34,255 nt of DNA from an uncultured Eubacteriales bacterium (GCA_949284545.1 CASDVX010000040.1:1-34255), one strand, 5' to 3'; positions 25,924 through 34,019 are shown, numbered from the stretch's first letter. Numbers and translations: made by a program. Notes: generated by a model not told the origin, from the sequence alone.

Positions 25924-28156
25924 CGGAATGCTTCTCCTCAGGGACAGAGTCGGTCCGGCTGTACCCGCATGTCGGCTGTAAGCACGTCACCTTGACCCCG
26001 GCCTTTGTTTTCTTTGAAAACAGCGTTTTACCGCACCTCGGACATTTTTCTTCCATCGGTTCATCCCACGTTACAAAATCGCACTTCGGATAATTCTTGC
26101 AACCGAAAAAGCTCCTGTGTCTTTTCGTGAAACGCTGCTGAAGATCCCCTCCGCATTTCGGGCACGCCTGAGGCACTTCTTTTGCGAGGGATACAACGTT
26201 TTTGCATTCCGGATACCCGGAGCATGCAAGAAAGCTTCCGTATCTGCCGTTCTTAATCACCATGGGTCTCCCGCAAACTTCGCACAGACGATCCGACAAC
26301 TCCGGAGGTTTTGTTTCCCCGAGCCTCCGTGTATTTTTACACTCCGGGTATCCCGGACACGCCAGAAACTTTCCAAACCTCCCGTTTTTTATCACCATGT
26401 TTCTGCCGCATTTTTCGCATAAGATATCAGTAACTTCGTCCTCTACCTTGACGTGAGTATCACCCATATCGTGTTCAGCTGTCTCCAGCGTCTTGCTGAA
26501 CACAGCGTAAAAATCGCTCATGGTATCCACCCAGCGTCTGTCTCCCGCTGCGATCCTGTCCAGATCATCCTCCATTTTTGCCGTAAAGCTCACGTTGATC
26601 ACATCGGAAAAATGATCGGTCATTATTGTGTTTGTCGCCACTCCAAGCGGCGTCGGACAGAACGACTTGTTTTTTTTGCTCACGTATCCTCTTTGAATGA
26701 TGGTCGATATCGTCGGAGCATATGTGGAAGGACGTCCTATCCCGTTTTCCTCAAGAGCTTTTATTAATGTGGCTTCAGTAAACCTCGGAGGCGGTTGCGT
26801 AAAGTGCTGCTGCGGGTCCACTTTCTCCATATTGAGCGGATCTCCCTTTTCCATCGGGGGAAGTTTTTGCCCCTCCTCCTGTTTCTCATCTTTTCCCTCT
26901 TCATACAGCACAGTAAAGCCGTTAAACTTTACAGACTGTCCGCTTGCCTTGAGGATATACTTTCCGGCAGATATATCCACGGAAATCGTATCCAGGACGG
27001 CGGCTTTCATTTGGCAAGCGATAAATCTATCCCATATCAGCTTATACAGTTTGTACTGGTCGTTGGTCAAATCGCCCCTGACTGTTTCCGGTGTTAGCAA
27101 AGGATCTGCAGGTCTTATGGCCTCGTGTGCGTCCTGAGCGGTAGAGCGGCTCTTGAATACCCTGACGGAGTCTGGCAGATATTCCGTTCCATACCGCTGC
27201 GATATAAGGTTGCGCGCTGCCAACGCGGCCTCTTGTGATATGCGCAACGAATCTGTCCTCATATAAGTGATGAGTCCGACCGTACCCATGGCTTTCGTGT
27301 CCACGCCCTCGTACAGCGTCTGGGCTACCGACATGGTCTTGTTGGAACCAAACCCAAGCTTTCTCGATGCTTCCTGTTGCAGAGTCGATGTGGTAAACGG
27401 CGGCGCAGGATTTTTTGTTTTTCTCCCCAGTCTGACGTCCGCAACACTATATTGCGACGATTTTAGCGCTTTTGCGACTGCCCCGGCTTCTTCTTCGTTA
27501 TGCAATTCGAGTTTTCCAGCCTCATTCCCGAATAACCTGGCTACAAATCTCTCTTTCTCCGAAGTAACAAGTGATACGTCAATTGTCCAATATTCCTCTT
27601 GGACAAAGCGATTGATTTCATTCTCCCTGTCGACAATTATTTTGACGGCAACGGACTGTACGCGTCCTGCAGACAACCCGGGGCGGACTTTTTTCCACAG
27701 AAACGGGCTCAGGTTATATCCCACTATTCTGTCAAGGACTCTTCGCGCCTGCTGAGCGTCCACAAGGTTTAAATTTATCGTCCGAGGCTGTGATATTCCC
27801 TGTTTTACTCCGCTTTTTGTTATTTCATTAAACGTAACCCTGTCCGCTGCGGATTCATCCAGTCCCAGGATCGTGGCCAAATGCCATGAAATGGCCTCTC
27901 CTTCGCGGTCGGGGTCTGCGGCCAGATACACCGCATCGCTCGCCTTAGCCTGCTTTTTCAGGTCGTTTACAAGCTGGGCTTTCCCGCGGATTGTAATGTA
28001 CTTCGGGGTAAACCCGTTTTCCACGTCCACGCCGAGACTGCTTTTGGGCAGGTCGCGCACATGGCCCATACAGGCGACCACCTTGTAGCCTTTTCCCAGA
28101 TATTTTCCTATGCTTTTCGCCTTCGACGGCGATTCAACGATCACAAGTTTTGACAT
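25916..28156 (-). CDS. topA: DNA topoisomerase I
   Basis: A type IA topoisomerase of about 746 residues that relaxes negative supercoils. It begins with the TOPRIM domain (KLVIVESPSKAKSIGKYL; DPDREGEAISWHLA near 80), and has the catalytic tyrosine in LITYMRTDS near 298. Four C-terminal zinc ribbons follow: CEKC...CPGYPEC, CEVC...CSGYPEC, CPKC...CKNYPKC and CPRC...CLQPTC. The first three have the usual CxxC plus CxxYPxC form; the last is the most divergent. ATG 28156 gives the standard MSKLVIVESPSKA start; the frame is open to GTG 28204. AAAGGA lies about 12 bases upstream, slightly far. It is preceded by dprA. Confidence 0.97.
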   Translation of the reverse strand: MSKLVIVESPSKAKSIGKYLGKGYKVVACMGHVRDLPKSSLGVDVENGFTPKYITIRGKAQLVNDLKKQAKASDAVYLAADPDREGEAISWHLATILGLDESAADRVTFNEITKSGVKQGISQPRTINLNLVDAQQARRVLDRIVGYNLSPFLWKKVRPGLSAGRVQSVAVKIIVDRENEINRFVQEEYWTIDVSLVTSEKERFVARLFGNEAGKLELHNEEEAGAVAKALKSSQYSVADVRLGRKTKNPAPPFTTSTLQQEASRKLGFGSNKTMSVAQTLYEGVDTKAMGTVGLITYMRTDSLRISQEAALAARNLISQRYGTEYLPDSVRVFKSRSTAQDAHEAIRPADPLLTPETVRGDLTNDQYKLYKLIWDRFIACQMKAAVLDTISVDISAGKYILKASGQSVKFNGFTVLYEEGKDEKQEEGQKLPPMEKGDPLNMEKVDPQQHFTQPPPRFTEATLIKALEENGIGRPSTYAPTISTIIQRGYVSKKNKSFCPTPLGVATNTIMTDHFSDVINVSFTAKMEDDLDRIAAGDRRWVDTMSDFYAVFSKTLETAEHDMGDTHVKVEDEVTDILCEKCGRNMVIKNGRFGKFLACPGYPECKNTRRLGETKPPELSDRLCEVCGRPMVIKNGRYGSFLACSGYPECKNVVSLAKEVPQACPKCGGDLQQRFTKRHRSFFGCKNYPKCDFVTWDEPMEEKCPRCGKTLFSKKTKAGVKVTCLQPTCGYSRTDSVPEEKHSDE

Positions 28157-28216
28157 TGGCTTGCATATTCCTTTCCCCGCATGCAGCAGGCTGCAATTTC
28201 GCACAAGCTGCCTTGC

Positions 28217-29464
28217 TCACCCGCGGTCCTTAACTACAAATCTCCCTGTCGGCAGCAGCTCTATTATGCCCTTGAGTTCCAGCGACGTCACTTCCGCTAC
28301 CACACGATAAACCGGCTCGCTGCATTTAGCCGCTATATCGTTAAGGTTCGGGGTCTCGTCGCGTACGAGACCGTATATCTTTTCCTGCAGCTCGCTAAGC
28401 CCTCCCGGAGTATCTAAAGGACGGTCGCTGCCCCCGGTTTCGTGAAGCGCCTTCTGCACTTGAACTTTCTTTTCTTCCTTATCCTTACGATAAAGTTGCC
28501 TCTGATGCCCCTTCACCTCTTCCAGAAGTTCAGCTTCGGCTCGTTTCGCTTCCTGTAAAAGTCCGGTATTCTCAAGTGACGCCAAGCTCAAAGTATGAGG
28601 ATACAGCGGAAGTGTTTCAGCTATCAGCTGGCGCACGGTGACCAGCGGTCTGGCTCCGTCAATTATCAGGCGGTTCGGTCCGGCACTTTCGCTTCTGTCT
28701 ATATTGCCCGGAACGGCGTAAACTGTCCTTCCAAATTCCGCGGCATAAGTAGCCGTGATGAGAGATCCGCTTCTTATTCCGGCTTCCACGACGACTGTTA
28801 CTTCAGAAAGTCCGGCTATGATCCGGTTGCGTATGGGAAACGCATACTTTGTGGGACGCGTTTTGGGGGCCAATTCAGAAACTATACAGCCATTGGAAGA
28901 TATAATCTCTTTAAGCGCTTCGTTGCTTTTGGGATAACACACGTCCAGACCGCAGCCGAGAACCGCTATCGTTTTTCCGTTGCCTCTCAACGCACCTTTA
29001 TGCGCAAACGTGTCAATACCTTCGGCCATACCGCTTGTGACAGTACCCCCTGCCTGAGCTACGCCCATGGCCATCATCGATGCCACCTTCGCGCCGTATG
29101 GGGTAGCCTTCCTGGTACCCACTATTGAAAACGACGGTCTGTAATCTGTGTCAGGCATTTCGCCGTCTACATACAGCAGAACCGGCTTTGCCGGGATATC
29201 TTTAAGTTTTTCGGGATAATTCTCGGATTCCTGGCAGATCAGCTTATATCCCTTTTCCTCACAGTGCGCAAGTATACGTTCCGCCGTATCCAAAGACTTA
29301 TTTTTCAGCTTTTCGATATCTCCGGAACTGAGAAACCTCAAACGCCGGTATTCACGCTCAGTCGCTTCGTAAATTCCGTCGGCAGATCCGAAAACGTCCG
29401 TAAGCTCATCGGTTTTTATGCTGCCGGTCCCGAATATCTCAGCAAGCCAGATCCATTTGAGCAT
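28217..29464 (-). CDS. dprA: DNA-processing protein DprA
   Basis: A 415-residue protein that loads RecA onto incoming single-stranded DNA in natural transformation. The Rossmann core shows SIVGTRKATPYGAKVASM, SGMAEGIDTFAHKGAL and AVLGCGLDVCYPKSN. A helical N-terminal domain precedes it, and a winged-helix C-terminal domain (about 345-415, ELQEKIYGLVRDETPN...GRFVVKD) follows a charged, Lys/Glu-rich linker. ATG 29464 has GGGAGGTGACGACG before it; upstream in-frame codons overlap the methyltransferase gene. DprA is widespread and does not alone prove competence. Confidence 0.95.
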   Translation of the reverse strand: MLKWIWLAEIFGTGSIKTDELTDVFGSADGIYEATEREYRRLRFLSSGDIEKLKNKSLDTAERILAHCEEKGYKLICQESENYPEKLKDIPAKPVLLYVDGEMPDTDYRPSFSIVGTRKATPYGAKVASMMAMGVAQAGGTVTSGMAEGIDTFAHKGALRGNGKTIAVLGCGLDVCYPKSNEALKEIISSNGCIVSELAPKTRPTKYAFPIRNRIIAGLSEVTVVVEAGIRSGSLITATYAAEFGRTVYAVPGNIDRSESAGPNRLIIDGARPLVTVRQLIAETLPLYPHTLSLASLENTGLLQEAKRAEAELLEEVKGHQRQLYRKDKEEKKVQVQKALHETGGSDRPLDTPGGLSELQEKIYGLVRDETPNLNDIAAKCSEPVYRVVAEVTSLELKGIIELLPTGRFVVKDRG

Positions 29465-29498
29465 CGTCGTCACCTCCCATAAAAAACGTTTTGAACCG

Positions 29499-30290
29499 TC
29501 ATTTTTTGCGGAATATCCACATAAATATTGCTGCTGCAACCGCTGCATTGAGCGATTCGGGGCCGTCTGTCATCGGTACATATGCCCTCAAGTCACACAT
29601 ATCAACAGTTTGGGGAGTAAGCCCTGCTGCTTCATTCCCAATAAATACGGCTACTCCTCCTGAAACTTTTATTTCGTCTGCCGGAACTGCGTTTTCATCA
29701 AGCACCGCTGCAATGGTCCTTATGCCGTTTTTTGAAAGCTCAGCAAATATCTCGCCAAGATCCTGTCCGCAGGCCGTAGGAACCCGAAACAGGCTGCCCA
29801 TTGTCGCACGTACGGTCTTTGGCGAATACGGGTCAACGCTGCCCGGAGTAAAAATGACACCGTTAAATCCCATGGCATCCGCTGTGCGTAAAATAGTACC
29901 CGCATTGCCTGGGTCGGATATTTTCTCACACACGATATACTTTCCCTCGGCTCCTATTTTCAGCTTGGGAAGACTTGCGGTGTCTATCACCGCCGAAACG
30001 CCGCGCGAAGTTTCAAGAGCGGTAAGCCGCCTCATTGCTCTGTCCCCGGTGATGAATACGTCTGCTCCTGCGTCTTCGCTGAGGCCTATAAGTTCTGAAA
30101 ATTTTTTCTCGCTCTCGGCACCAAAAAACGCCTGTTTCACTTTGACACCTGCACTTAATGCTTCCCTGAGCATTACCTCGTTTTCAATAACAGCAAGACC
30201 GGTTTCCCCTCTTGCTTTTCTGTCATTTAACAACAGTGACGCCTGCTTGACAAATCGGTTTTCCGGACTGTCTATATGAAAAACCGCCAC
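29499..30290 (-). CDS. SpoU/TrmH-family RNA 2'-O-ribose methyltransferase
   Basis: About 263 residues. The N-terminal substrate-binding region (HIDSPENRFVKQASLLLNDR) leads to the knotted SPOUT domain with its three family motifs: ISDPGNAGTILRTADAMG, VFIGNEAAGLT and YVPMTDGPESLNAAVAAAI. The family transfers a methyl group from S-adenosylmethionine to a ribose in rRNA or tRNA; the exact target cannot be told. I propose GTG 30290 as start because GGGGAGG lies seven bases upstream and the protein then begins where homologues do. ATG 30308 is the other option, but its weak AGGA sits in the arm of a hairpin. In-frame codons further upstream run through the rplT terminator and into rplT. Confidence 0.88.
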   Translation of the reverse strand: MAVFHIDSPENRFVKQASLLLNDRKARGETGLAVIENEVMLREALSAGVKVKQAFFGAESEKKFSELIGLSEDAGADVFITGDRAMRRLTALETSRGVSAVIDTASLPKLKIGAEGKYIVCEKISDPGNAGTILRTADAMGFNGVIFTPGSVDPYSPKTVRATMGSLFRVPTACGQDLGEIFAELSKNGIRTIAAVLDENAVPADEIKVSGGVAVFIGNEAAGLTPQTVDMCDLRAYVPMTDGPESLNAAVAAAIFMWIFRKK

Positions 30291-30313
30291 CGAAAAACCT
30301 CCCCTCATACGCC

Positions 30314-30350
30314 GAATTCCTGCACGGGACGATAACGTCTGCAGGAATTC
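30314..30350 (-). promoter_or_regulatory. Hairpin in leader of the RNA methyltransferase gene
   Basis: Perfect 11-bp arms GAATTCCTGCA (30314-30324) and TGCAGGAATTC (30340-30350) with a 15-base interior that can pair again (GACG/CGTC). It lies 24 bases upstream of the GTG start and has no U-tract on either strand. It may be an RNA processing or stability element, or part of a control switch. Confidence 0.55.
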
Positions 30351-30373
30351 GACCGAAGATGTAAAACGAAGAA

Positions 30374-30395
30374 TACCCGAGTCCATGCTCGGGTA
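30374..30395 (-). terminator. Weak terminator after rplT
   Basis: On the minus strand an 8-bp stem TACCCGAG/CTCGGGTA with a 6-base loop begins seven bases after the rplT stop and is followed by TTCTTCGTTTT. The broken U-tract suggests partial termination at the end of infC-rpmI-rplT, letting some transcription into the methyltransferase-dprA-topA genes. Confidence 0.6.
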
Positions 30396-30402
30396 CTTTT
30401 CA

Positions 30403-30756
30403 TTATTTGGCGGCTTTTGCGGTATCGACGAGTTTCGCAAAGCCTTCCGCGTCGTGTATGGCCATCTCAGAAAGCATCTTGCGGTTGAGATTTATGCCGG
30501 CCTTTTTGAGCCCGTTCATGAAAGTGGAATAGTTCACGCCGTTAAGCTTGCATGCGGCGGAAATACGTGTGATCCACAAGCGGCGAAAATCGCGCTTCTT
30601 CAGCTTTCTGCCCGTATACGCATAAGACAGAGACTTCATCACCGCTTCGTTGGCAGTACGGTAAAGCTTGCTCTTAGCACCGAAATAGCCCTTAGCCAGC
30701 TTAAGAGTCTTCTTTCTGTTTTTGCGCGTCATGATTGCGCCCTTTATTCTTGCCAT
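30403..30756 (-). CDS. rplT: 50S ribosomal protein L20
   Basis: A 117-residue protein of standard L20 length and very basic, starting [20 protein letters not shown] with the conserved [20 protein letters not shown] and [16 protein letters not shown] segments. L20 binds 23S rRNA early in assembly and, in Bacillus and E. coli, represses its own operon by binding the mRNA leader. A structured leader before infC fits such control here. It lies 24 bp after rpmI with AGGAGG-like bases before ATG 30756. Confidence 0.98.
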   Translation of the reverse strand: MARIKGAIMTRKNRKKTLKLAKGYFGAKSKLYRTANEAVMKSLSYAYTGRKLKKRDFRRLWITRISAACKLNGVNYSTFMNGLKKAGINLNRKMLSEMAIHDAEGFAKLVDTAKAAK

Positions 30757-30780
30757 TTTAAGTTTCCTCCTATGCTGTAA

Positions 30781-30978
30781 TTATGAATACGGCAGCTGCT
30801 TCTTGATAGCCGCTGTGTTTGTTGCGTCCGCATAGGAAGCCTTGCGCAGACCTCTCTTGCGCTTGGTCGTCTTCTTGTTAAGAATGTGCGACTTGTATGC
30901 GTGCGCGAACTTGACCTTTCCGGTCTTCGTGAGTTTGAATCTCTTCGATGCACCGCTGTGCGTCTTGATCTTGGGCAT
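30781..30978 (-). CDS. rpmI: 50S ribosomal protein L35
   Basis: A 65-residue, highly basic protein starting [20 protein letters not shown], with [16 protein letters not shown] in the middle, as in all L35 proteins. The start is ATG 30978 with GGAG nine bases upstream; the frame is open six codons further. It is the middle gene of infC-rpmI-rplT. Confidence 0.97.
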   Translation of the reverse strand: MPKIKTHSGASKRFKLTKTGKVKFAHAYKSHILNKKTTKRKRGLRKASYADATNTAAIKKQLPYS

Positions 30979-30999
30979 TTTGGGTACTCCTCTCAAAAA

Positions 31000-31518
31000 T
31001 TATTTCGTTGTCTTTGGGGAAATAACAACAGTGTAGTTTCTCCCCTCAAGCTTAGGAGCCTTTTCCGCAGACCCATATGCGGCAACAGTATCCAAAAACC
31101 GCTGTATGAGTGCAAGTCCCAGCTCCGTATGCGTCATTTCCCTTCCCTTGAACTTCACGGACATCTTCACTTTGTCGCCGTTCTGAAGGAACTTGATGGC
31201 GTGATTCGCCTTGGTGTTAAAATCGTTAGTGTCTATCTTTATGAACATCTGAATTTCTTTAACATTAACGACTTTTTGGTTCTTCCTGGCTTCCTTTTCC
31301 TTCTTGGCCTGTTCAAAGCAGTACTTTCCGTAGTCCATGACGCGGCAAACGGGCGGCGTCGCCTGCGGCGCAATTTCAACAAGGTCAAGATTCGCCTCAT
31401 CAGCAATCCTGAGCGCTTCTTTTGCGCTGCAAATGCCCATTTGAGACCCATCCGCGCCTATGAGGCGCACCTCTTTGTGCGTAATCGCCTCATTAATGAG
31501 AAGATTCTTTTCTTTTAT
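31000..31518 (-). CDS. infC: Translation initiation factor IF-3, apparent AUA start
   Basis: About 172 residues with the N-domain (LLINEAITHKEVRLIGADGS, then CRVMDYGKYCFEQAKKEKEA) and the C-domain (QMFIKIDTNDFNTKANHAIK, then VKMSVKFKGREM). IF-3 checks the start codon on the 30S subunit. No ATG or GTG stands at a proper distance from the strong GGAGG (31527-31531); eight bases after it is ATA (31516-31518), followed directly by AAAGAAAAGAAT. E. coli infC uses AUU so that IF-3 represses its own translation; AUA would serve the same purpose. A CTG two bases after GGAGG is too close, and the TTG codons at 31545 and 31533 lie before GGAGG. Confidence 0.95.
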   Translation of the reverse strand: MKEKNLLINEAITHKEVRLIGADGSQMGICSAKEALRIADEANLDLVEIAPQATPPVCRVMDYGKYCFEQAKKEKEARKNQKVVNVKEIQMFIKIDTNDFNTKANHAIKFLQNGDKVKMSVKFKGREMTHTELGLALIQRFLDTVAAYGSAEKAPKLEGRNYTVVISPKTTK

Positions 31519-31647
31519 GGTCAGCACCTCCAAGCAATCTAACAAAGCAAAACGCGGGGACAGAATGCACCCGCGTATACCAAGCCTGTGGTATGTACCC
31601 TGTCGAGCACTGCAGCAGGGTGAGAACGGTCAAATTCTGCTTCGTCC
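31519..31647 (-). ncRNA. Structured infC-rpmI-rplT leader, likely L20-type autoregulatory leader
   Basis: A leader of about 130 bases between a strong promoter and infC. It can form stem ACCCTG/CAGGGT, stem ATACCA/TGGTAT with a 6-base loop, and then a terminator-like hairpin. The early CAGAAT (31639-31634 on the minus strand) can pair with ATTCTG (31566-31561) in the terminator loop, and an early CACCC can pair with GGGTG of the terminator arm, giving alternative folds. This arrangement matches what is known of the Bacillus L20 leader, where L20 causes premature termination. Family membership was not tested. Confidence 0.7.
31541..31576 (-). terminator. Attenuator-like terminator in infC leader
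   Basis: On the minus strand ACGCGGG (31576-31570) pairs with CCCGCGT (31558-31552) across an 11-base loop, followed by TTTGCTTTGTT. It lies just before the infC ribosome binding site and would stop transcription before the coding region when formed. Confidence 0.7.
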
Positions 31648-31652
31648 CGCGT

Positions 31653-31681
31653 ATCATACCACCTTGCGCTCCGTTTGTCAA
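31653..31681 (-). promoter_or_regulatory. Strong promoter of infC-rpmI-rplT
   Basis: On the minus strand TTGACA (31681-31676), 17-bp spacer, TATGAT (31658-31653). Transcription should start near 31646. The upstream bases to the end of the ABC transporter genes (31682-31729) are A-rich, with runs of A on the minus strand that could act as an UP element; no clear terminator for the ABC genes is seen there. Confidence 0.85.
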
Positions 31682-31729
31682 CAGTTTTATTGCCTAAATG
31701 CCTTTTTATTTTTTTCTTAAACATATCTG

Positions 31730-32479
31730 TCAGGAATAGTCCTTGAGAAATTTTTTCAGAATCTCGGATTTCGGAAAACCGAACACCTGTTCCGGCGGTC
31801 CCTGCTCTTCTATCTCCCCGTTAGCCATAAATATGATGTCGTCGGACACATCTCTGGCAAAATTCATTTCATGTGTAACTATTATCATTGTGCGGTCAAG
31901 CTCTTTGAGTTCCCTAATAACTTTCAGGACTTCACCGGTAAGCTCCGGATCAAGCGCGGACGTCGGCTCGTCAAAACAAAGTATCTCAGGATCAAGTGCA
32001 AGCGCTCGCGCAATAGCCGCTCTCTGCTGCTGACCTCCCGAAAGCTGGCATGGGTAATTATGTGCCTTATCCTCGAGTCCTACGCGCTTTATCAGTTCCA
32101 TTGCACGCGCCGTGATTTCTTCCGCCGTCCCGCGTTTGAGAAGCGTGGGGGCAAGAGTAATATTTCCCAGCACGTCGTATTGCGGAAACAGGTTGAACTG
32201 TTGAAAAACCAGACCGAAATGCAGCCTGTTTTCCCGCATACGCGCTTCGCTCGTTTCTCCCCTCTTCTCTCCGTCGTAGACGGTTTCTCCGTTGACCGAA
32301 ATCGTTCCCTTTTCCGCAAATTCCAGAAAGTTCAGGCAGCGCAACAGTGTGCTTTTTCCTCCTCCTGATGAGCCTATTATCGATAACACCTTGCCCTGTT
32401 CAAGGGAAAAACTTATTCCTTTCAATACTTCAGTTTTCCCGAAACTCTTCGTGAGATCTTTCACCTCAAGCAGCGCCAT
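31730..32479 (-). CDS. Polar amino acid ABC importer, ATP-binding subunit (GlnQ-like)
   Basis: A 249-residue ATPase of the polar amino acid uptake family. Walker A GSSGGGKST is at 36-44, the Q-loop in GLVFQQFNLFPQYDVLGNIT, the signature LSGGQQQRAAIARALA near 145, Walker B ILCFDEPTSALDPE near 167 and the switch histidine in IIVTHEMNFARDVSD. It is the third gene of the binding protein-permease-ATPase set and starts 19 bp after the permease gene. The substrate cannot be fixed; glutamine, arginine, histidine or cystine transporters all look alike at this level. Confidence 0.95.
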   Translation of the reverse strand: MALLEVKDLTKSFGKTEVLKGISFSLEQGKVLSIIGSSGGGKSTLLRCLNFLEFAEKGTISVNGETVYDGEKRGETSEARMRENRLHFGLVFQQFNLFPQYDVLGNITLAPTLLKRGTAEEITARAMELIKRVGLEDKAHNYPCQLSGGQQQRAAIARALALDPEILCFDEPTSALDPELTGEVLKVIRELKELDRTMIIVTHEMNFARDVSDDIIFMANGEIEEQGPPEQVFGFPKSEILKKFLKDYS

Positions 32480-32498
32480 TTTCTTCTACCTCTCCCGA

Positions 32499-33143
32499 CT
32501 AATTAAAGTAGCTCAACTTTTTCTCCGCTTTAGAAAAAAGTATTGTCAGAAGCCCGTTAAACACGAGATAGAACACCGCCGTGTAAAACAGAGGCCACAC
32601 CAACCCCTTTTTCTGAAACGATTCGGCTGCCCATATGATCTCGTAAACGGCTATTGTGCGGCTGAGAGCGGTGTCCTTAACCAGCGTGATAAGCTCGTTG
32701 CCCATCGGAGGTATTATCCTTTTCACGAACTGAAGCAGGGTGACCCTGAAAAAGATCTGGCTTCTGGTCATGCCCAGCACCTGTCCCGCTTCGTACTGTC
32801 CCTTGGGAACCGCCTGTATACCGCCTCTGTATATCTCAGAAAAATAGCACGAATAATTGATGACAAATGTCACAAGGGCTGCGCTGAATCTCGGCAGCAA
32901 CGGCAACCCAAACATAAGGCCCGGGCCGTAATAGACTATAAGTATCTGCAGCATCAGTGGCGACCCGCGGATTATCCATACAATCGTTTTCACCGGGGCG
33001 CTCAGGATTTTATATTTGCTCATGGACCCGAAACACACTATTAATCCCAGCGGCAGTGCAAACAGCAGGGTGAGCAAAAAGAGCTTGCCGGTAATCCAAA
33101 AGCCGTCGAGCAGCGAAAGCGTAACATCCCAAAACGAATACAT
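32499..33143 (-). CDS. Polar amino acid ABC importer, permease subunit
   Basis: A 214-residue membrane protein with about five hydrophobic helices (FWITGKLFLLTLLFALPLGL near the start, LVTFVINYSCYFSEIYRGGI in the middle, LFYTAVFYLVFNGLLTILFS at the end). The permease signature contacting the ATPase is ...EIYRGGIQAVPKGQYEAGQ. ATG 33143 has GGGAGAAAGATT before it; the frame is open nine codons upstream. An 84-bp gap with a strong hairpin separates it from the binding-protein gene. Confidence 0.94.
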   Translation of the reverse strand: MYSFWDVTLSLLDGFWITGKLFLLTLLFALPLGLIVCFGSMSKYKILSAPVKTIVWIIRGSPLMLQILIVYYGPGLMFGLPLLPRFSAALVTFVINYSCYFSEIYRGGIQAVPKGQYEAGQVLGMTRSQIFFRVTLLQFVKRIIPPMGNELITLVKDTALSRTIAVYEIIWAAESFQKKGLVWPLFYTAVFYLVFNGLLTILFSKAEKKLSYFN

Positions 33144-33168
33144 AATCTTTCTCCCGTCAGACCGCACC

Positions 33169-33203
33169 AAGGCAGAGGGAGCGCACGCGCCGCCCTCTGC
33201 CTT
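33169..33203 (-). repeat. Intercistronic hairpin between binding-protein and permease genes
   Basis: Perfect 11-bp arms AAGGCAGAGGG (33169-33179) and CCCTCTGCCTT (33193-33203) with a 13-base GC-rich loop that can pair further (GCGC). There is no U-tract in the minus direction. Such hairpins after binding-protein genes often protect the upstream mRNA and give more binding protein than permease. Confidence 0.7.
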
Positions 33204-33227
33204 TTGTGCTGCAAAATCACCACAATA

Positions 33228-34019
33228 TCATTTTTCAATAATGTTTCTTTCTATACCGTATTTTTCCGCAGTCTTCATGACCGTGCCGTCCTCATAGGCT
33301 TTTTCCAGAAACGCGTTGAAATCAGCCACAAGGTCGCTGCCCTTACGGAATCCTACGCCGTAATCTTCGCTTGTCAGCTCAACGGTGGCCACAAGGTCAG
33401 GATAGCTGGTGCCCTCGCCTACCATGGCTTTCGCCATAAGCAGATCGATAACGCTGGCTTCCACGCTTCCGGAGGCTACTTCTGTAAGAGCGGTGGCCTG
33501 GTCGACGACCGCAGTGTACTCAACGCCTATTGCGTCAAGCGCCTCGGCGCCGGCCGAACCGTCCTCCACCGCAAATGACAACTCTTTTATGTCTTCCGCG
33601 GTCTTGTACTGGTCGGCAACAGCTGAGTTAACTACCACGACCTGCGCGTTTTTGCAATACGGATCGCTCACACTCATCAGCGCTTTGACCTCGTCATTGA
33701 TAGTCATTCCGTTCCAAACAACGTCTATGGCCTTGGTCTCAAGCTCCATAGCCTTGTTGCCCCATGTGATCACGATAAACTCGGCCTCAACGCCCAGGCT
33801 CTCGGCATACGCCTTCGCCATGTCCGCATCAAAGCCTATCCATTCGCCGGATGAGTCCTTGTAGTCCATCGGGGCAAAGTCCGTAATTCCTACCACCAGT
33901 GTACCCTTGTTTTTTACATACTCAATGTCAGATTCCGTTTCGTTCTGATTACACGCAGCGGCGGATACGGTTAAAAGCGCGGCACAAAGCAATGACGAGA
34001 TCACTCTCTTTATGCTCAT
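33228..34019 (-). CDS. Polar amino acid ABC importer, substrate-binding lipoprotein
   Basis: A 263-residue extracytoplasmic binding protein. The lipoprotein signal (MSIKRVISSLLCAALLTVSA) ends at Cys23 (AAAC), and the two-lobed SBP_bac_3 fold follows: GTLVVGITDFAPMDYKDSSG near 40, GFDADMAKAYAESLGVEAEF, and ELETKAIDVVWNGMTINDE near 100-118. YKDS...WIGFDADMA is the usual ligand-contact area, but it does not settle the substrate. ATG 34019 has GGAGGAGACAACT in front. It is the first gene of the importer operon with its own strong promoter. Confidence 0.94.
   Translation of the reverse strand: MSIKRVISSLLCAALLTVSAAACNQNETESDIEYVKNKGTLVVGITDFAPMDYKDSSGEWIGFDADMAKAYAESLGVEAEFIVITWGNKAMELETKAIDVVWNGMTINDEVKALMSVSDPYCKNAQVVVVNSAVADQYKTAEDIKELSFAVEDGSAGAEALDAIGVEYTAVVDQATALTEVASGSVEASVIDLLMAKAMVGEGTSYPDLVATVELTSEDYGVGFRKGSDLVADFNAFLEKAYEDGTVMKTAEKYGIERNIIEK

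Noticed and set aside
31644-31652. ACGCGGGAC next to the infC -10 as an antiterminator partner of the leader terminator
   Set aside because: It starts directly after the -10 element, so most of it lies upstream of the expected transcript start and would not be in the RNA.
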